Notes: generated by a model from the sequence alone, not told the origin. A stretch of 64,000 nt of DNA from Falsiroseomonas bella (GCF_003173615.1 NZ_QGNA01000003.1:248001-312000); one strand, 5' to 3'; counted from the first letter of the stretch, positions 18,708 through 30,231 are shown. Translations and numbers: made by a program.

Positions 18708-19225
18708 TCGGCGGCGTCCTTGTTGCGGCGCACGCGGGCCAGCGTGCGCTCCAGGGTGAGCGGCGTCACGAAGGTGGAGATGTCGCCCCCGAGAATCGCG
18801 ATCTCCTTCACGAAGCGCGAGGAGATGAACTGGTTCGTCTCGCTGGCCATCAGGAAGACGGTCTCGATCTCCGGGTCCAGGCGGCGGTTCATGCCGGTCA
18901 TCTGGAACTCGTAGTCGAAATCGGTCACGGCGCGCAGGCCGCGCAGGATCATCTGCGCGCCAACTTCCTTCGCGAAGCCGATCAGCAGGCCGGTGAAGGG
19001 CTGCACCACCACCTCGCAGCCCGTGCGCTGCGCGATGCGGTCGGTCTCCGCGCGGACCAGCTCCACCCGTTCCTCGAGCGGGAAGAGCGGCCCCTTCCCT
19101 GCATTGATCGCGACGCCGACCACCAGCCGGTCCATCAGCCGCGCGGCGCGGCCGATCACGTCGAGATGGCCGTTGGTCACCGGGTCGAAGGTGCCGGGAT
19201 AGAGGCCGATGCGCTGCCTGCTCAT
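18704..19225 (-). CDS. coaD: Pantetheine-phosphate adenylyltransferase CoaD
   Basis: Transfers AMP to 4'-phosphopantetheine, the penultimate step of coenzyme A synthesis. At 173 residues it is standard length. The N-terminal [19 protein letters not shown] contains the TxGH nucleotidyl-transferase motif, and [10 protein letters not shown] near 138 is the ISSTxVR-like element (here ISSRFVK). Its start overlaps the gyrA stop by four bases, and its stop overlaps the exported cyclophilin start, so gyrA-coaD-ppi looks like one transcript. Confidence 0.97.
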   Translation of the reverse strand: MSRQRIGLYPGTFDPVTNGHLDVIGRAARLMDRLVVGVAINAGKGPLFPLEERVELVRAETDRIAQRTGCEVVVQPFTGLLIGFAKEVGAQMILRGLRAVTDFDYEFQMTGMNRRLDPEIETVFLMASETNQFISSRFVKEIAILGGDISTFVTPLTLERTLARVRRNKDAAE

Positions 19226-22005
19226 TGCGGGTCGGGTTCCGTGTTGCCGGGCGCCGCGGCATCGCCGCCATTCGCCGCCTCTTCCTCCTCCATCACCGGG
19301 AAGCAGGAGGTGACGCGCTCGCCGTCGTCGAGCCGCAGCAGCGTGACGCCCTGCGCGGTGCGGCCGGTGATGCGCACCTGGTCTGCCGGCAGGCGGATGA
19401 GGCGCCCGGCGTCCGTGACCAGCATCACGTCGTCGCCCGCGCGCACCGGGAAGGTGGCCACCACCTCCCGCCCCGTGCGCGGCGTGAGGGTGATCCCGGT
19501 GATGCCCTGCCCGCCGCGGCCGGTCACTCGGTATTCGTAGGCCGAGCTGCGCTTGCCGAAGCCACGGTCGGTGACGGTGAGCACCACCTCCTCCGCCGCC
19601 TCCATCGCGTCCAGCTTCTCCTGCGGCACGACCTCTTCCTCGACCGCCTCGCCCACCGCCTCGACGGTCGGACCCTCGGCGCCGTTCGGCTCGGCCACGT
19701 CCTCCCCGGCCGCGCGGCGTTTCTGGGCCGCCCAGCGGAGATAGGTCAGGCGCTCGCCCGGGCTCGCCTCGACATGGCGCAGTACCGCCAGCGAGATCAC
19801 CGCGTCGTCGCCGAGCAGGCGCAGGCCGCGCACGCCGGTGCTGTCGCGCCCGGCGAAGACGCGCAGCGTGTCGCTCTCCGCCTGGAAGCGGATGGCGCGG
19901 CCGCGGCGGGAGCCGAGCATCACATCGTCGCCCTCGCGGCAGGTCGCGACGCCGATCAGGCTGTCGCCCTCGTCAAGCTTCATCGCGATCAGGCCGGTCG
20001 CGCGGACATTGCGGAAGTCGCTCAGCTTGTTGCGCCGGACATTGCCGCCCGCGGTCGCGAAGACGAGGTGCAAATTCTCCCACAGCGTCTCGTCCTGCGG
20101 CAGCGGCAGCACGGCGGTCACAGATTCCTCCGCCTGCAGCTGGAGCACCTGGCGCAGGCTGCGTCCGCGACCCGTCGCGCCGCCTTCTGGCAGCTGCCAG
20201 ACCTTCTCGCGGAAGGCGATGCCGCGGCTGGTGAAGAACAGCACCCATTGGTGCGTGTGGGCGACGAAGCTGCGGACGACGATGTCGTCCTCCCGCCGGC
20301 CGGCGGCGCTTCGGCCTCGCCCGCCGCGGTTCTGCGCGCGGAACACGTCGAGCCCGGTGCGCTTCACATAGCCGTCGCGCGTGATGGTGACGACCATGAC
20401 GCCCGGCTCGATCAGGCTCTCGTCGTCCTGGTCGGCGACGCCGTCCACGATCTCCGTCATGCGCGGCGTGGCGATCTGCGCGCGCACGGCCAGCAGTTCC
20501 TGCGCCATCAGCTCCATCCGGCGCGGCCGGGAGCCGAGGATCTCCAGCAGCTCGCGGATGGTGGCGCCGACTTCCGACAGCTCCTGCGCGATCTTCTCGC
20601 GCTCGAGGCCCGTGAGGCGCTGCAGGCGGAGGTCGAGAATGCCGCGCGCCTGGTCTTCCGTCAGGCGGACCGTGCCGCCCTCGGTCAGCACGTTGCGATG
20701 GTCGTCCACCAGCGCCAGCAGCGGGCCGATATCGGCGGCCGGCCAGTCGCGCGCCATCAGCGCGACGCGCGCGGCGGCGGCATCCGGCGCGGCGCGGATC
20801 AGGGCGATCACCTCGTCGATGTTCGCCACCGCGACCGCCAGGCCGATCAGGTTGTGGCCGCGGTCGCGCGCCTTGTTCAGGCGGAAGCGGCTGCGCCGCG
20901 CGATCACCTCCTCGCGGAACCTGATGAAGGCGAGCAGCGCGTCCTTCAGCCCCATCTGACGCGGACGGCCTTCATCCAGCGCGACGAAGTTCACGCCGAA
21001 GGAGGTCTGCAGCTGGGTGAAGCGATAGAGCTGGTTCAGCACGACTTCCGGCGTCGCGTCCTTCTTCAGCTCGATGACGATGCGCAGCCCGTCGCGGTCG
21101 CTCTCGTCGCGCAGGTCGGAGATGCCCTCGATCGCCTTGGCGCGGACAAGCTCCGCGATCTTCTCGATCAGGCTCGCCTTGTTGACCTGGTAGGGGATCT
21201 CCGTGACGACGATCATGGACCGGCCGCCGCGCATCTCCTCGATGGTCGCGCGGGCGCGCAGCGGGATGGAGCCGCGGCCGGTCTCGAAGGCGGAACGGAT
21301 GCCGGCGCGGCCGAGGATCAGGCCGCCGGTCGGGAAATCCGGGCCGGGGATGATCCGCATCAGGTCCACGAGCGGGGTGTCCGGCTCCTCGATCAGCTTC
21401 AACGTGGCGTCGATCACCTCGCCCGGGTTGTGGGTGGGGATGTTCGTCGCCATGCCGACGGCGATGCCGCCGGCACCGTTGACCAGCAGGTTCGGATAGG
21501 CCGCCGGCAGCACGCGCGGCTCCTCGGCCGATTCGTCGTAGTTCGGGACGAAGTCGACCGTGTCCTCCTCGATGCCTTCCAGCAGCGCGGCGGCGGAGCG
21601 CGCCAGGCGCACCTCCGTGTACCGCATCGCCGCCGGCGCATCGCCGTCCATGCTGCCGAAATTGCCCTGGCCGTCGATCAGCGGCACGCGCATGGAGAAG
21701 GGCTGCGCCATGCGCACCATCGCGTCGTAGATCGCGCTGTCGCCATGCGGGTGGTATTTGCCCATCACGTCGCCGACGACGCGAGCCGATTTCCGGTGCG
21801 GCTTGTCGGCCGTGTAGCCGGCCTCGTGCATGGCAAAGAGGATGCGCCGGTGCACCGGCTTCAACCCGTCCCGCGCATCGGGCAGCGCGCGCGAGACGAT
21901 GACGGACATCGCGTAGTCCAGATAGGACCGCCGCATCTCCTCCTCGAGCCCGACGGGCGCGATGTCGGACGAGGCGTTCGGATCCTCGGGAGTCGTGTCG
22001 CTCAA
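19222..22005 (-). CDS. gyrA: DNA gyrase subunit A
   Basis: Breakage-reunion subunit of gyrase, which introduces negative supercoils. It has 927 residues. The catalytic Tyr129 is in [10 protein letters not shown]. The quinolone-resistance region reads [17 protein letters not shown], with Ser90 and Asp94 at the positions equal to E. coli Ser83/Asp87, so the sensitive residues are retained. C-terminal beta-pinwheel repeats carry a GyrA-box-like element ([10 protein letters not shown]) and an acidic tail. The start is TTG at 22005, supported by GAGGAAC five bases upstream; the frame has no nearby ATG. A 16-bp palindrome lies just upstream in the leader. Confidence 0.97.
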   Translation of the reverse strand: MSDTTPEDPNASSDIAPVGLEEEMRRSYLDYAMSVIVSRALPDARDGLKPVHRRILFAMHEAGYTADKPHRKSARVVGDVMGKYHPHGDSAIYDAMVRMAQPFSMRVPLIDGQGNFGSMDGDAPAAMRYTEVRLARSAAALLEGIEEDTVDFVPNYDESAEEPRVLPAAYPNLLVNGAGGIAVGMATNIPTHNPGEVIDATLKLIEEPDTPLVDLMRIIPGPDFPTGGLILGRAGIRSAFETGRGSIPLRARATIEEMRGGRSMIVVTEIPYQVNKASLIEKIAELVRAKAIEGISDLRDESDRDGLRIVIELKKDATPEVVLNQLYRFTQLQTSFGVNFVALDEGRPRQMGLKDALLAFIRFREEVIARRSRFRLNKARDRGHNLIGLAVAVANIDEVIALIRAAPDAAAARVALMARDWPAADIGPLLALVDDHRNVLTEGGTVRLTEDQARGILDLRLQRLTGLEREKIAQELSEVGATIRELLEILGSRPRRMELMAQELLAVRAQIATPRMTEIVDGVADQDDESLIEPGVMVVTITRDGYVKRTGLDVFRAQNRGGRGRSAAGRREDDIVVRSFVAHTHQWVLFFTSRGIAFREKVWQLPEGGATGRGRSLRQVLQLQAEESVTAVLPLPQDETLWENLHLVFATAGGNVRRNKLSDFRNVRATGLIAMKLDEGDSLIGVATCREGDDVMLGSRRGRAIRFQAESDTLRVFAGRDSTGVRGLRLLGDDAVISLAVLRHVEASPGERLTYLRWAAQKRRAAGEDVAEPNGAEGPTVEAVGEAVEEEVVPQEKLDAMEAAEEVVLTVTDRGFGKRSSAYEYRVTGRGGQGITGITLTPRTGREVVATFPVRAGDDVMLVTDAGRLIRLPADQVRITGRTAQGVTLLRLDDGERVTSCFPVMEEEEAANGGDAAAPGNTEPDPQ

Positions 22006-22022
22006 GCCGTGTTCCTCTGGGC

Positions 22023-22038
22023 CGGCATCCGGATGCCG
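22023..22038. promoter_or_regulatory. 16-bp perfect palindrome in the gyrA leader
   Basis: CGGCATCCGGATGCCG is a perfect self-complementary sequence ending 17 bases before the gyrA TTG codon and next to its Shine-Dalgarno. It could be an operator or a leader hairpin that affects ribosome access. Chance occurrence in GC-rich DNA is possible. The rest of the gap to ssb (22039-22263) shows nothing else I can name. Confidence 0.35.
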
Positions 22039-22263
22039 CGGCTATCCGCCTGGGAGAGGGAGCGGGGCGCTGGGCGGAGGCCTTGCCGGCCCTCTCGGCG
22101 CGCCGAGGCGGGCATCACCGCCCCTGGCTTGCCGCTACGGCCGACGATGCGCCGGCCCGTCTCAGTGCCTCGACTCCGGCCTGCCGCGGCGGGTCGAAAT
22201 ATCCTGTCCATATAGGGCCGCGGCGCCCTCGGCACAAACCCGCGGGGGGCCGTGCCTGTCGGC

Positions 22264-22812
22264 TCAGAACGGGATGTCGTCGTCGAGGTCGGACTTCGCC
22301 GGCGCGCGCCCACCGCCGCCGCCGCCGCCGCCGGAGCGGGAGCCGCCGCCCCCTCCGCCGCCGCGATCCCAGCCACCGCCGCTGCGCTCACCCGATCCCG
22401 AGGACCGCCCGCCGCCATAGCCGCCCCCACTCTCCGAGGGCTCCCCCATGTCGGAGCCACCGCCCCCACGGCCGCCGACCAGCGCCAGCTCGCCGCGGAA
22501 CTGACGCAGCACGATCTCGGTGGTGTAGCGGTCCTGGCCCGACTGGTCCTGCCACTTCCGGGTCTCGAGCTGGCCTTCGAGATACACCTCGGAGCCCTTG
22601 CGCAGGTATTTCTCCGCGATCTCGCCGAGCTTCTCGTTGAAGATGGCGACCGAATGCCACTCGGTCCGCTCCTGCATGTTCCCCTCGCGGTCCTTGTAGC
22701 GCTCGGAGGTCGCCAGCCGCAGGTTCACCACCCGGCCGCCATTCTGGAAGTTCCGCACCTCCGGGTCGCGGCCCAGCCGGCCCAGCAGGATCACCTTGTT
22801 CACTCCGGCCAT
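22264..22812 (-). CDS. ssb: Single-stranded DNA-binding protein SSB
   Basis: Tetrameric ssDNA-binding protein for replication and repair, 182 residues. The OB fold occupies about 1-110 ([46 protein letters not shown]). A long Gly/Ser-rich linker follows, and the acidic tip DLDDDIPF recruits partner proteins. I start at the ATG at 22812 (MAGVNKV); the longer frame to 22917 translates the promoter region. It is divergent from uvrA, with a LexA box between them about 130 bases from the ssb start. Confidence 0.96.
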   Translation of the reverse strand: MAGVNKVILLGRLGRDPEVRNFQNGGRVVNLRLATSERYKDREGNMQERTEWHSVAIFNEKLGEIAEKYLRKGSEVYLEGQLETRKWQDQSGQDRYTTEIVLRQFRGELALVGGRGGGGSDMGEPSESGGGYGGGRSSGSGERSGGGWDRGGGGGGGSRSGGGGGGGGRAPAKSDLDDDIPF

Positions 22813-22940
22813 CGGTCGGAATCCCTTACGCTTTTCGGCCGGAAGCCTATCCCGGCCGCGGTTTGCAGGCCAGCCATGCGGCGGGACGCCCTCTGGCGAA
22901 ACCTCTTTCCAGACCATCTATAACGGCGTAGACCTCCCGA

Positions 22941-22955
22941 GAACAAGATGCGAAC
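22941..22955. promoter_or_regulatory. LexA (SOS) box between ssb and uvrA
   Basis: GAACAAGATGCGAAC is an exact GAAC-N7-GAAC direct repeat, the reverse complement of the alphaproteobacterial LexA consensus GTTC-N7-GTTC. It ends 49 bases before the uvrA ATG and about 130 bases from the ssb ATG, so it most directly fits repression of uvrA and may also affect ssb. Divergent ssb/uvrA pairs under LexA are known in other Proteobacteria. Binding here is inferred from the exact consensus match. Confidence 0.85.
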
Positions 22956-23004
22956 GCGCGGTCGTGACCACGACCGCGGTTCTCCTGTGCGGAATCGGTG
23001 ATCC

Positions 23005-25881
<2,877 letters not shown>

Positions 25882-25895
25882 GCAGGAGGCGGCCG

Positions 25896-25920
25896 GAAGC
25901 CGGCGTGGCATGCCGGCTTC
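25896..25920 (+). terminator. Hairpin downstream of uvrA
   Basis: GAAGCCGGC pairs perfectly with GCCGGCTTC over a seven-base loop, 14 bases after the uvrA stop. A T-tract is lacking (GCTCGTTGC follows), so termination may be partial. Confidence 0.6.
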
Positions 25921-25937
25921 GCTCGTTGCACCCGGAG

Positions 25938-25994
25938 TGTCGAAAAATCTGACAAACCTCGCGCACTAGGCGATCAAACGACGATATTGCGTCG
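25938..25994. promoter_or_regulatory. Candidate upstream activator sites for the sigma-54 promoter
   Basis: Two inverted repeats lie 75-130 bases upstream of the sigma-54 promoter, a typical distance for NtrC-class enhancer sites. The first is TGTC-N9-GACA (25938-25954). The second is CGACG-N6-CGTCG (25979-25994). The stretch is visibly less GC-rich than its surroundings. Assignment as activator sites is inference from position and symmetry. Confidence 0.4.
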
Positions 25995-26068
25995 GCTTTC
26001 TTTACACGCCGGGGCGTCGGCCGGAGGCGTTGCATCGTAAGACATTGTATTCAAATTGTATGTCACTC

Positions 26069-26084
26069 TGGCATTGCGATTGCA
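26069..26084 (+). promoter_or_regulatory. Sigma-54 (RpoN) promoter of the first PEP-CTERM gene
   Basis: TGGCATTGCGATTGCA has the GG of the -24 element and the GC of the -12 element exactly ten bases apart, and matches the TGGCA...TTGCA consensus at all the key positions. It ends 43 bases before the ATG at 26128, leaving a short leader with GAGGAG at 26111. Sigma-54 control is established for PEP-CTERM genes in some bacteria (PrsK/PrsR systems), which fits the gene downstream. Confidence 0.75.
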
Positions 26085-26127
26085 TTGTGTGCAGGGCGCC
26101 ACTCGAACCAGAGGAGCACACGACAGC

Positions 26128-26808
26128 ATGCGCAACATTCTTCTCGCATCAGCGTTCTGCATCGGAATTTCATTGCCCGCTGCTGCGGCCAACCTTGTCA
26201 CCAACGGCAGCTTCGAGTCCGGTCTTACGGGCTGGGCCATCGGCGGCGTCGACACTCAGGGCTACCCGCCTGTCGCGATCTTTTACGGTGCGGCGTCTCC
26301 ATATCCGAACGGCGCCTTCGGAGAGGCGGTGCCCGCCAATGACGCGCCGACCAATTCGCCCGACGCGCCCGGCGCGCGCGCGGCCTACTTCGTGTCGGAC
26401 TTCACGGTGAACCAGAGCCTGAAGCAGACCATCTTCCTCAATCCCGGCACCTACCAGATCGGCTTCAGCGCCTACGCGCCGGCCAACGGTTATGCCAATG
26501 CCGGCGATGCCACCTTCTCCGGCACGATCCTCAGCCTCGTCCTGGCGAACTACGCGGTGTCGGCCGGGCCGGTCACGACCTGGCGGACCTTCCAGGGCGC
26601 GACGGTCATCGCCGCACCCGGCAACTACGATATCGAGTTCGTCTTCAACACCAATCTTTTCCCGTCGAAGGACGTGGTCATCGACCAGGTTTATGTGATC
26701 GAGGGCAATCCGCCGCCGCCGGTCGTGGATGTACCCGCTCCCGCGGCACTCGCACTGTTCGGCATGGGCCTGCTGGGCCTTTCCGCGGTGCGCCGCCGCG
26801 CGGCCTGA
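26128..26808 (+). CDS. PEP-CTERM-type exported protein (paralogue A)
   Basis: A 226-residue exported protein. Signal peptide at 1-20 (MRNILLASAFCIGISLPAAA). The mature part begins NLVTNGSFESGLTGW, typical of jelly-roll/DUF642-like carbohydrate-binding folds. The C terminus is a sorting tag: VPAPAALALFGMGLLGLS followed by RRR, i.e. a PEP-CTERM variant with motif, helix and basic tail. Exosortase would cleave and anchor or release it; no exosortase is in this window. Expression appears sigma-54-dependent. It shares most of its sequence with the gene at 27823 (for example IEFVFNTNLFPSKDVVIDQVYVI). ATG at 26128 has GAGGAG 12 bases upstream. Confidence 0.88.
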   Translation: MRNILLASAFCIGISLPAAAANLVTNGSFESGLTGWAIGGVDTQGYPPVAIFYGAASPYPNGAFGEAVPANDAPTNSPDAPGARAAYFVSDFTVNQSLKQTIFLNPGTYQIGFSAYAPANGYANAGDATFSGTILSLVLANYAVSAGPVTTWRTFQGATVIAAPGNYDIEFVFNTNLFPSKDVVIDQVYVIEGNPPPPVVDVPAPAALALFGMGLLGLSAVRRRAA

Positions 26809-26829
26809 GAACGCCGAGCCGAGCGTGGC

Positions 26830-26852
26830 GCCCGGAAGCGGTGCTTCCGGGC
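26830..26852. terminator. Hairpin between convergent PEP-CTERM and membrane-protein genes
   Basis: GCCCGGAAGC pairs with GCTTCCGGGC across a three-base loop. It sits between two converging stop codons and probably ends transcripts from both sides, although no long T-tract flanks it. Confidence 0.65.
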
Positions 26853-26892
26853 GTCTCCCTCGGGCAGGCGGTGCGTGCCGTTCCTTCCGTGA

Positions 26893-27633
26893 TCAGAGCC
26901 GGCCGGCCAGGCGGCTCGGCAGCGCCATTGCGGGCACGCCGAACACCGCGCGCCGCAATGGCGGGATCACGCCGACCGAGACGAGGCCGATCGAGAACAG
27001 GCACCAGATGGCTGCGATCTCGTTCGGGTTGCCGGTCAGCAGCGAGGCCAGGATAGGCCCCAGCAGCGCGTGGAACAGCACGAAGCGCCATGCGCCATAG
27101 GCCAGCGGCACGATGAAGACCGCGATCATGTAGCTCGGGAAGGTCCAGACCGAGCCCGCGAAGAGCGGGATCGGCGGCACCAGGGCATTGAACGGGATGT
27201 CCCAGGCGAGGTGCCAGTCGCCCGAGACGGTGCAGAGCGCCGCGCCGCAAAGCGCCGTGCCCGCGCGGCACGGGCCCGCCCACTCGAAGGGATAGAGCTG
27301 CAGCAGCATCACCGCGGCCGAGGCGCCGCCGATGACATGCACCGCGCTCCGCATCCAGGCCGAGACCCCGCCAGCGATCAGCGCCATGGCGAAGGCGTTG
27401 ATGAACAGCGGCTGGAAGGCGATGTGCAGGTAGGACAGCAGCGTGACGGACTGGTTCACCGGGCTGCCGCACTGGTCCACCACGGCATAGCCGGCGACCT
27501 GCAGGCCCTCCATCAGGGTGAACCACGCAACGGCGGCGGGCACTGCCGGCGGATCGCCCCGGCGCAGCGTCCAGACGGTCGCACCGGCGCCAAGCGCCAC
27601 CATCCCCACCGACGCCGCCTCAGACCAGCACAT
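26893..27633 (-). CDS. Polytopic membrane protein, DUF5765-like
   Basis: A 246-residue integral membrane protein with about seven hydrophobic helices. It begins MCWSEAASVGMVALGAGATV and has conserved-looking polar positions (MEGLQVAGYAVVDQC, AFQPLFINAFAM, CTVSGDWHLAWDIPFNA). The opening and the overall layout resemble the DUF5765 family; function is unknown. It lies on the opposite strand between two PEP-CTERM paralogues. The ATG at 27633 is the first codon of the family-like N terminus. The family call is from memory of the N-terminal motif. Confidence 0.7.
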   Translation of the reverse strand: MCWSEAASVGMVALGAGATVWTLRRGDPPAVPAAVAWFTLMEGLQVAGYAVVDQCGSPVNQSVTLLSYLHIAFQPLFINAFAMALIAGGVSAWMRSAVHVIGGASAAVMLLQLYPFEWAGPCRAGTALCGAALCTVSGDWHLAWDIPFNALVPPIPLFAGSVWTFPSYMIAVFIVPLAYGAWRFVLFHALLGPILASLLTGNPNEIAAIWCLFSIGLVSVGVIPPLRRAVFGVPAMALPSRLAGRL

Positions 27634-27736
27634 GCATGCCCCCGCCCCCGCAATTGCTGCATGCTACGGAGCGCAATCAGTGCCGAGAAGCCGACCCGGC
27701 GAAGGTCACATCACAGCCAGGGTGTTTTGCTCGATT

Positions 27737-27753
27737 CCTGAGGAATTGTCAGG
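27737..27753. promoter_or_regulatory. Inverted repeat upstream of the second PEP-CTERM gene
   Basis: CCTGA-N7-TCAGG lies 70 bases before the ATG, in an AT-richer stretch (27634-27822). It could be an operator. No convincing sigma-54 promoter was found here: the nearest, TGGCTTGCTCATTGG, lacks the -12 GC and is too close to the start codon. Confidence 0.3.
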
Positions 27754-27822
27754 AGTTGTGTTCACCTATTGCGACGCGGATCATTTTTGCTTCAAAACTG
27801 GCTTGCTCATTGGAACCGCGTC

Positions 27823-28515
27823 ATGCACCACCACCTCGCCCTGCTGACCCTGGCGCTGCTCGGCCTTGCCGCTGCCCCGGGCGTCCAAGCCGGAAATCTC
27901 GTCGTCAATGGCAGCTTCGAGTCCGGCTTCGACGGCTGGACGCGGGGCGGCGGAAACCTGAGGAACCCGGCCTCCGTCATCACCTACAACAGCAGCGCAA
28001 CCTACCCCACGGGTGCCTATGGCGAACCGGTGCGGCCGAGCGATGCGCCGACCGACTCGCCGGACGCGGCCGGCGCGCGCGCCGCCTATTTCGTGGATGA
28101 CTTGGCCGTCAACGAAAGGCTCTCCCAGATCGTCTTCCTGGAGGCCGGCAGCTACCAGATCGGCTTCAGCGCCTATCTGCCGCGCAACGGCTTCAACAAC
28201 CGCGGCGACGCCACCTTCAGCGGCAGTATCGCGGGCATGATGCTGGCGAACTTCGCCGCCTCCACCGCGCCGGCGCAGTCCTGGCAGGCCTTCTCCGGCA
28301 CGACCATGGTCGCGACGCCGGGCAATTACGCCATCGAGTTCGTGTTCAACACCAACCTGGCGCCGTCCAAGGACGTGGTGATCGACCAAGTCTACATCAT
28401 CCCGATTTCGACTGCGGCGGCCGTGGCGGAGCCGGCGAGCCTGGCGCTGTTTGCCGCCGGCCTGCTTGGGCTCGGTGTGGCCTCGCGTCGGCGGCGCAGG
28501 CCATCGGAGGCATAG
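27823..28515 (+). CDS. PEP-CTERM-type exported protein (paralogue B)
   Basis: A 230-residue paralogue of the protein at 26128. The signal peptide is MHHHLALLTLALLGLAAAPGVQA. The mature protein begins NLVVNGSFESGFDGW and shares the ARAAYFV-D-AVN, SYQIGFSAY and FNTNLAPSKDVVIDQVYII blocks with paralogue A. The C-terminal sorting tag reads AEPASLALFAAGLLGLG, then a long Arg run. A TTG at 27769 would extend it by 18 residues, but the ATG at 27823 gives a normal signal peptide. The upstream Shine-Dalgarno is weak (TGGAAC). Confidence 0.87.
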   Translation: MHHHLALLTLALLGLAAAPGVQAGNLVVNGSFESGFDGWTRGGGNLRNPASVITYNSSATYPTGAYGEPVRPSDAPTDSPDAAGARAAYFVDDLAVNERLSQIVFLEAGSYQIGFSAYLPRNGFNNRGDATFSGSIAGMMLANFAASTAPAQSWQAFSGTTMVATPGNYAIEFVFNTNLAPSKDVVIDQVYIIPISTAAAVAEPASLALFAAGLLGLGVASRRRRRPSEA

Positions 28516-28551
28516 CGCAGCGATTGCGCGCCTCGGGACGGGCCGCCCGCC

Positions 28552-29373
28552 TCACACCCGGCCGCGCAAGCCGGCCAGCGTCACTGCCAGCCGGTCCCCG
28601 ATCCCGCGCGGTGCGGGCACCTCGCGCCCCGCCGCAAGCCGCATGAGGTCGCGCGCCGCCAGCACCGCCGGCAGCGCCGCCGCGACGGCGCCGCGCGGGA
28701 TGTCGCGCCGGGCGCCGCGCAGCGCCTCCAGCCCCTCCGCCGCCATCTCCGCGGCCAGCGCGCCGACTGTCGGGGCGTGCGGCGTCGCCACGACCGACTC
28801 CGCGCTCAGCCCGGTCGCCGCCAGCCTGTCGCGCGGCAGCAGGCAGCGCCCTCGGGCCGCATGCGCGGGGACGCTCCGCAGCACGCCCGCGAGCCCGTAG
28901 GCCGCGCCGAGCGCGCGCAGCACCTCGGCCGCCTCCGGATCGGCGCCGAGGGCACGCCCTGCCGCGGCCGACCAGCCGCCCGACGTGCCACGAAGCCAGG
29001 CGACGAAGTCTTGCTCGGTCTCGAGGCCGTCCTCCTCCGTCTCCGCCTCCCGCGCCTCGATCATCGCGAGCAGCGCGGCGGGATCGAGCAGGCCCGCGCC
29101 GATCGCCGTGGCGAGCGGCGTCGCCACCTCGTGCCGCCGGGCGGGCCGCCCGGCCGCCGCCTCTTCCACGGCGTCGCGCCACCATTGCAGGCGGATCTGC
29201 GCGGCGATCGGGTTGCTCGCCGCCTCCCGCGCGCGCGCCAGTTCGTGATTGAAGGCGGTCAGTGCGAACAGCGCCGGGCGCGCAGCCGCCGGCGCGAAGA
29301 GCGTGCAGAGGAATCGGTCGGGATCATGGGCGCGGACGAAGCCGGCCAGGTCCGCCTCGGGGGCTTCGGGCAT
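28552..29373 (-). CDS. Squalene/phytoene synthase-like protein (NDUFAF6 type)
   Basis: A 273-residue protein of the trans-isoprenyl diphosphate synthase fold (DPDRFLCTLFAPAAARPALFALTAFNHELA, QIRLQWWRDAVEE). Both Asp-rich motifs that bind the prenyl diphosphate-magnesium complex in true synthases appear replaced: FNHELARAREA and GLAGVLRSVPAHA lack paired Asp. That is typical of the alphaproteobacterial NDUFAF6-like branch, linked in mitochondria to complex I assembly. In many Alphaproteobacteria it follows secDF; here sodB is next instead. Catalytic prenyl transfer is therefore doubtful. Confidence 0.85.
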   Translation of the reverse strand: MPEAPEADLAGFVRAHDPDRFLCTLFAPAAARPALFALTAFNHELARAREAASNPIAAQIRLQWWRDAVEEAAAGRPARRHEVATPLATAIGAGLLDPAALLAMIEAREAETEEDGLETEQDFVAWLRGTSGGWSAAAGRALGADPEAAEVLRALGAAYGLAGVLRSVPAHAARGRCLLPRDRLAATGLSAESVVATPHAPTVGALAAEMAAEGLEALRGARRDIPRGAVAAALPAVLAARDLMRLAAGREVPAPRGIGDRLAVTLAGLRGRV

Positions 29374-29500
29374 TCGCGGCAGATGAAGCGGCCGTGCGCC
29401 GGAGGCAAGCGCAGTTGACGCTCCTTCGGGCCAAGCCTAGGTCACTCGCGGCCTGGGCGCGCGTTCCGGCGCGACCGCCAATTGCGCCATTCGGGAGACA

Positions 29501-30142
29501 ATGATGCCCTTCACGCTGCCGCCGCTGCCCTATTCCACCAATGCGCTCGCCGCCAACGGCATGTGCCAGGAGACCCTGGAACTGCACCACGGCAAGCACC
29601 ACAACGCCTATGTCACGGCGCTGAACGGCCTGATCGAGAGCAAGGGCCTGGCCGGCAAGTCGCTGGAGCAGATCTGCGCCGAAGCAGGAAAGTCGGGGGC
29701 AGAAGGTCTGCCCGTGCTGAACCAGGCCGGCCAGCACTACAACCACATCCTGTTCTGGCAGGTCATGCAGCCCGGCGGCGGCGGCGACGACCTGCCCGGC
29801 GCGCTGAAGGCCAAGATCGACAGCGACCTCGGCGGCCTCGCGAAGTTCAAGGAGGACTTCAAGCAGGCGGGCGTGACGCAGTTCGGCTCGGGCTGGGCCT
29901 GGCTCGTCATCGGCAATGACGGCAAGCTGAAGGTCACCAAGACGCCGAACGGCGCCAACCCGCTCTCCACCGGCGAAGGCCAGCCGATCCTCGGCGTGGA
30001 TGTGTGGGAGCACGCCTACTACCTGGACTTCCGCAACGTCCGCCCGAACTACCTGCAGAACTTCCTGGACAAGCTGGTGAACTGGGAAGTGGTGGCCGAC
30101 CTGCTGCAGAAGGGCGGTATGAAGAGCGGCCAGAGCGCCTGA
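29501..30142 (+). CDS. sodB: Superoxide dismutase, Fe/Mn family
   Basis: A 213-residue cytoplasmic superoxide dismutase. Metal ligands are seen as His29 in LHHGKHH, His in the QHYNHILFW segment, and Asp and His in DVWEHAYYLD. The Gln before HYNH favours the iron form, though metal choice cannot be settled by eye. Start is ATGATG at 29501, with GGGAGA seven bases upstream. A strong rho-independent terminator follows at 30200. Confidence 0.95.
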   Translation: MMPFTLPPLPYSTNALAANGMCQETLELHHGKHHNAYVTALNGLIESKGLAGKSLEQICAEAGKSGAEGLPVLNQAGQHYNHILFWQVMQPGGGGDDLPGALKAKIDSDLGGLAKFKEDFKQAGVTQFGSGWAWLVIGNDGKLKVTKTPNGANPLSTGEGQPILGVDVWEHAYYLDFRNVRPNYLQNFLDKLVNWEVVADLLQKGGMKSGQSA

Positions 30143-30199
30143 ACGGCGACGGCCGGCCCCGCCCGGGACCGGCCGTGACCATCCTCAGACGATGGAAAG

Positions 30200-30224
30200 G
30201 GGCGCCGGCGTTGTCGGCGCCCTT
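30200..30224 (+). terminator. Intrinsic terminator after sodB
   Basis: GGGCGCCG pairs with CGGCGCCC over a seven-base loop and is followed by TTCTT. A second, larger stem (ACGGCCGG/CCGGCCGT) precedes it at 30149-30176. It lies between converging genes and may also serve the minus-strand hydrolase. Confidence 0.75.
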
Positions 30225-30231
30225 CTTGCGT

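Noticed and set aside
21730-21745. Possible quinolone-resistance change in gyrA
   Set aside because: The critical Ser and Asp (positions 90 and 94 here) are the sensitive residues; no resistance substitution is visible.
19225-22215. 996-codon open frame on the plus strand over gyrA
   Set aside because: It is the antisense shadow of gyrA, which carries all catalytic motifs. Composition is Arg/Ala/His-rich with no domain.
27800-27822. TGGCTTGCTCATTGG as a sigma-54 promoter of the second PEP-CTERM gene
   Set aside because: It lacks the -12 GC and lies so close to the ATG that there would be almost no leader.
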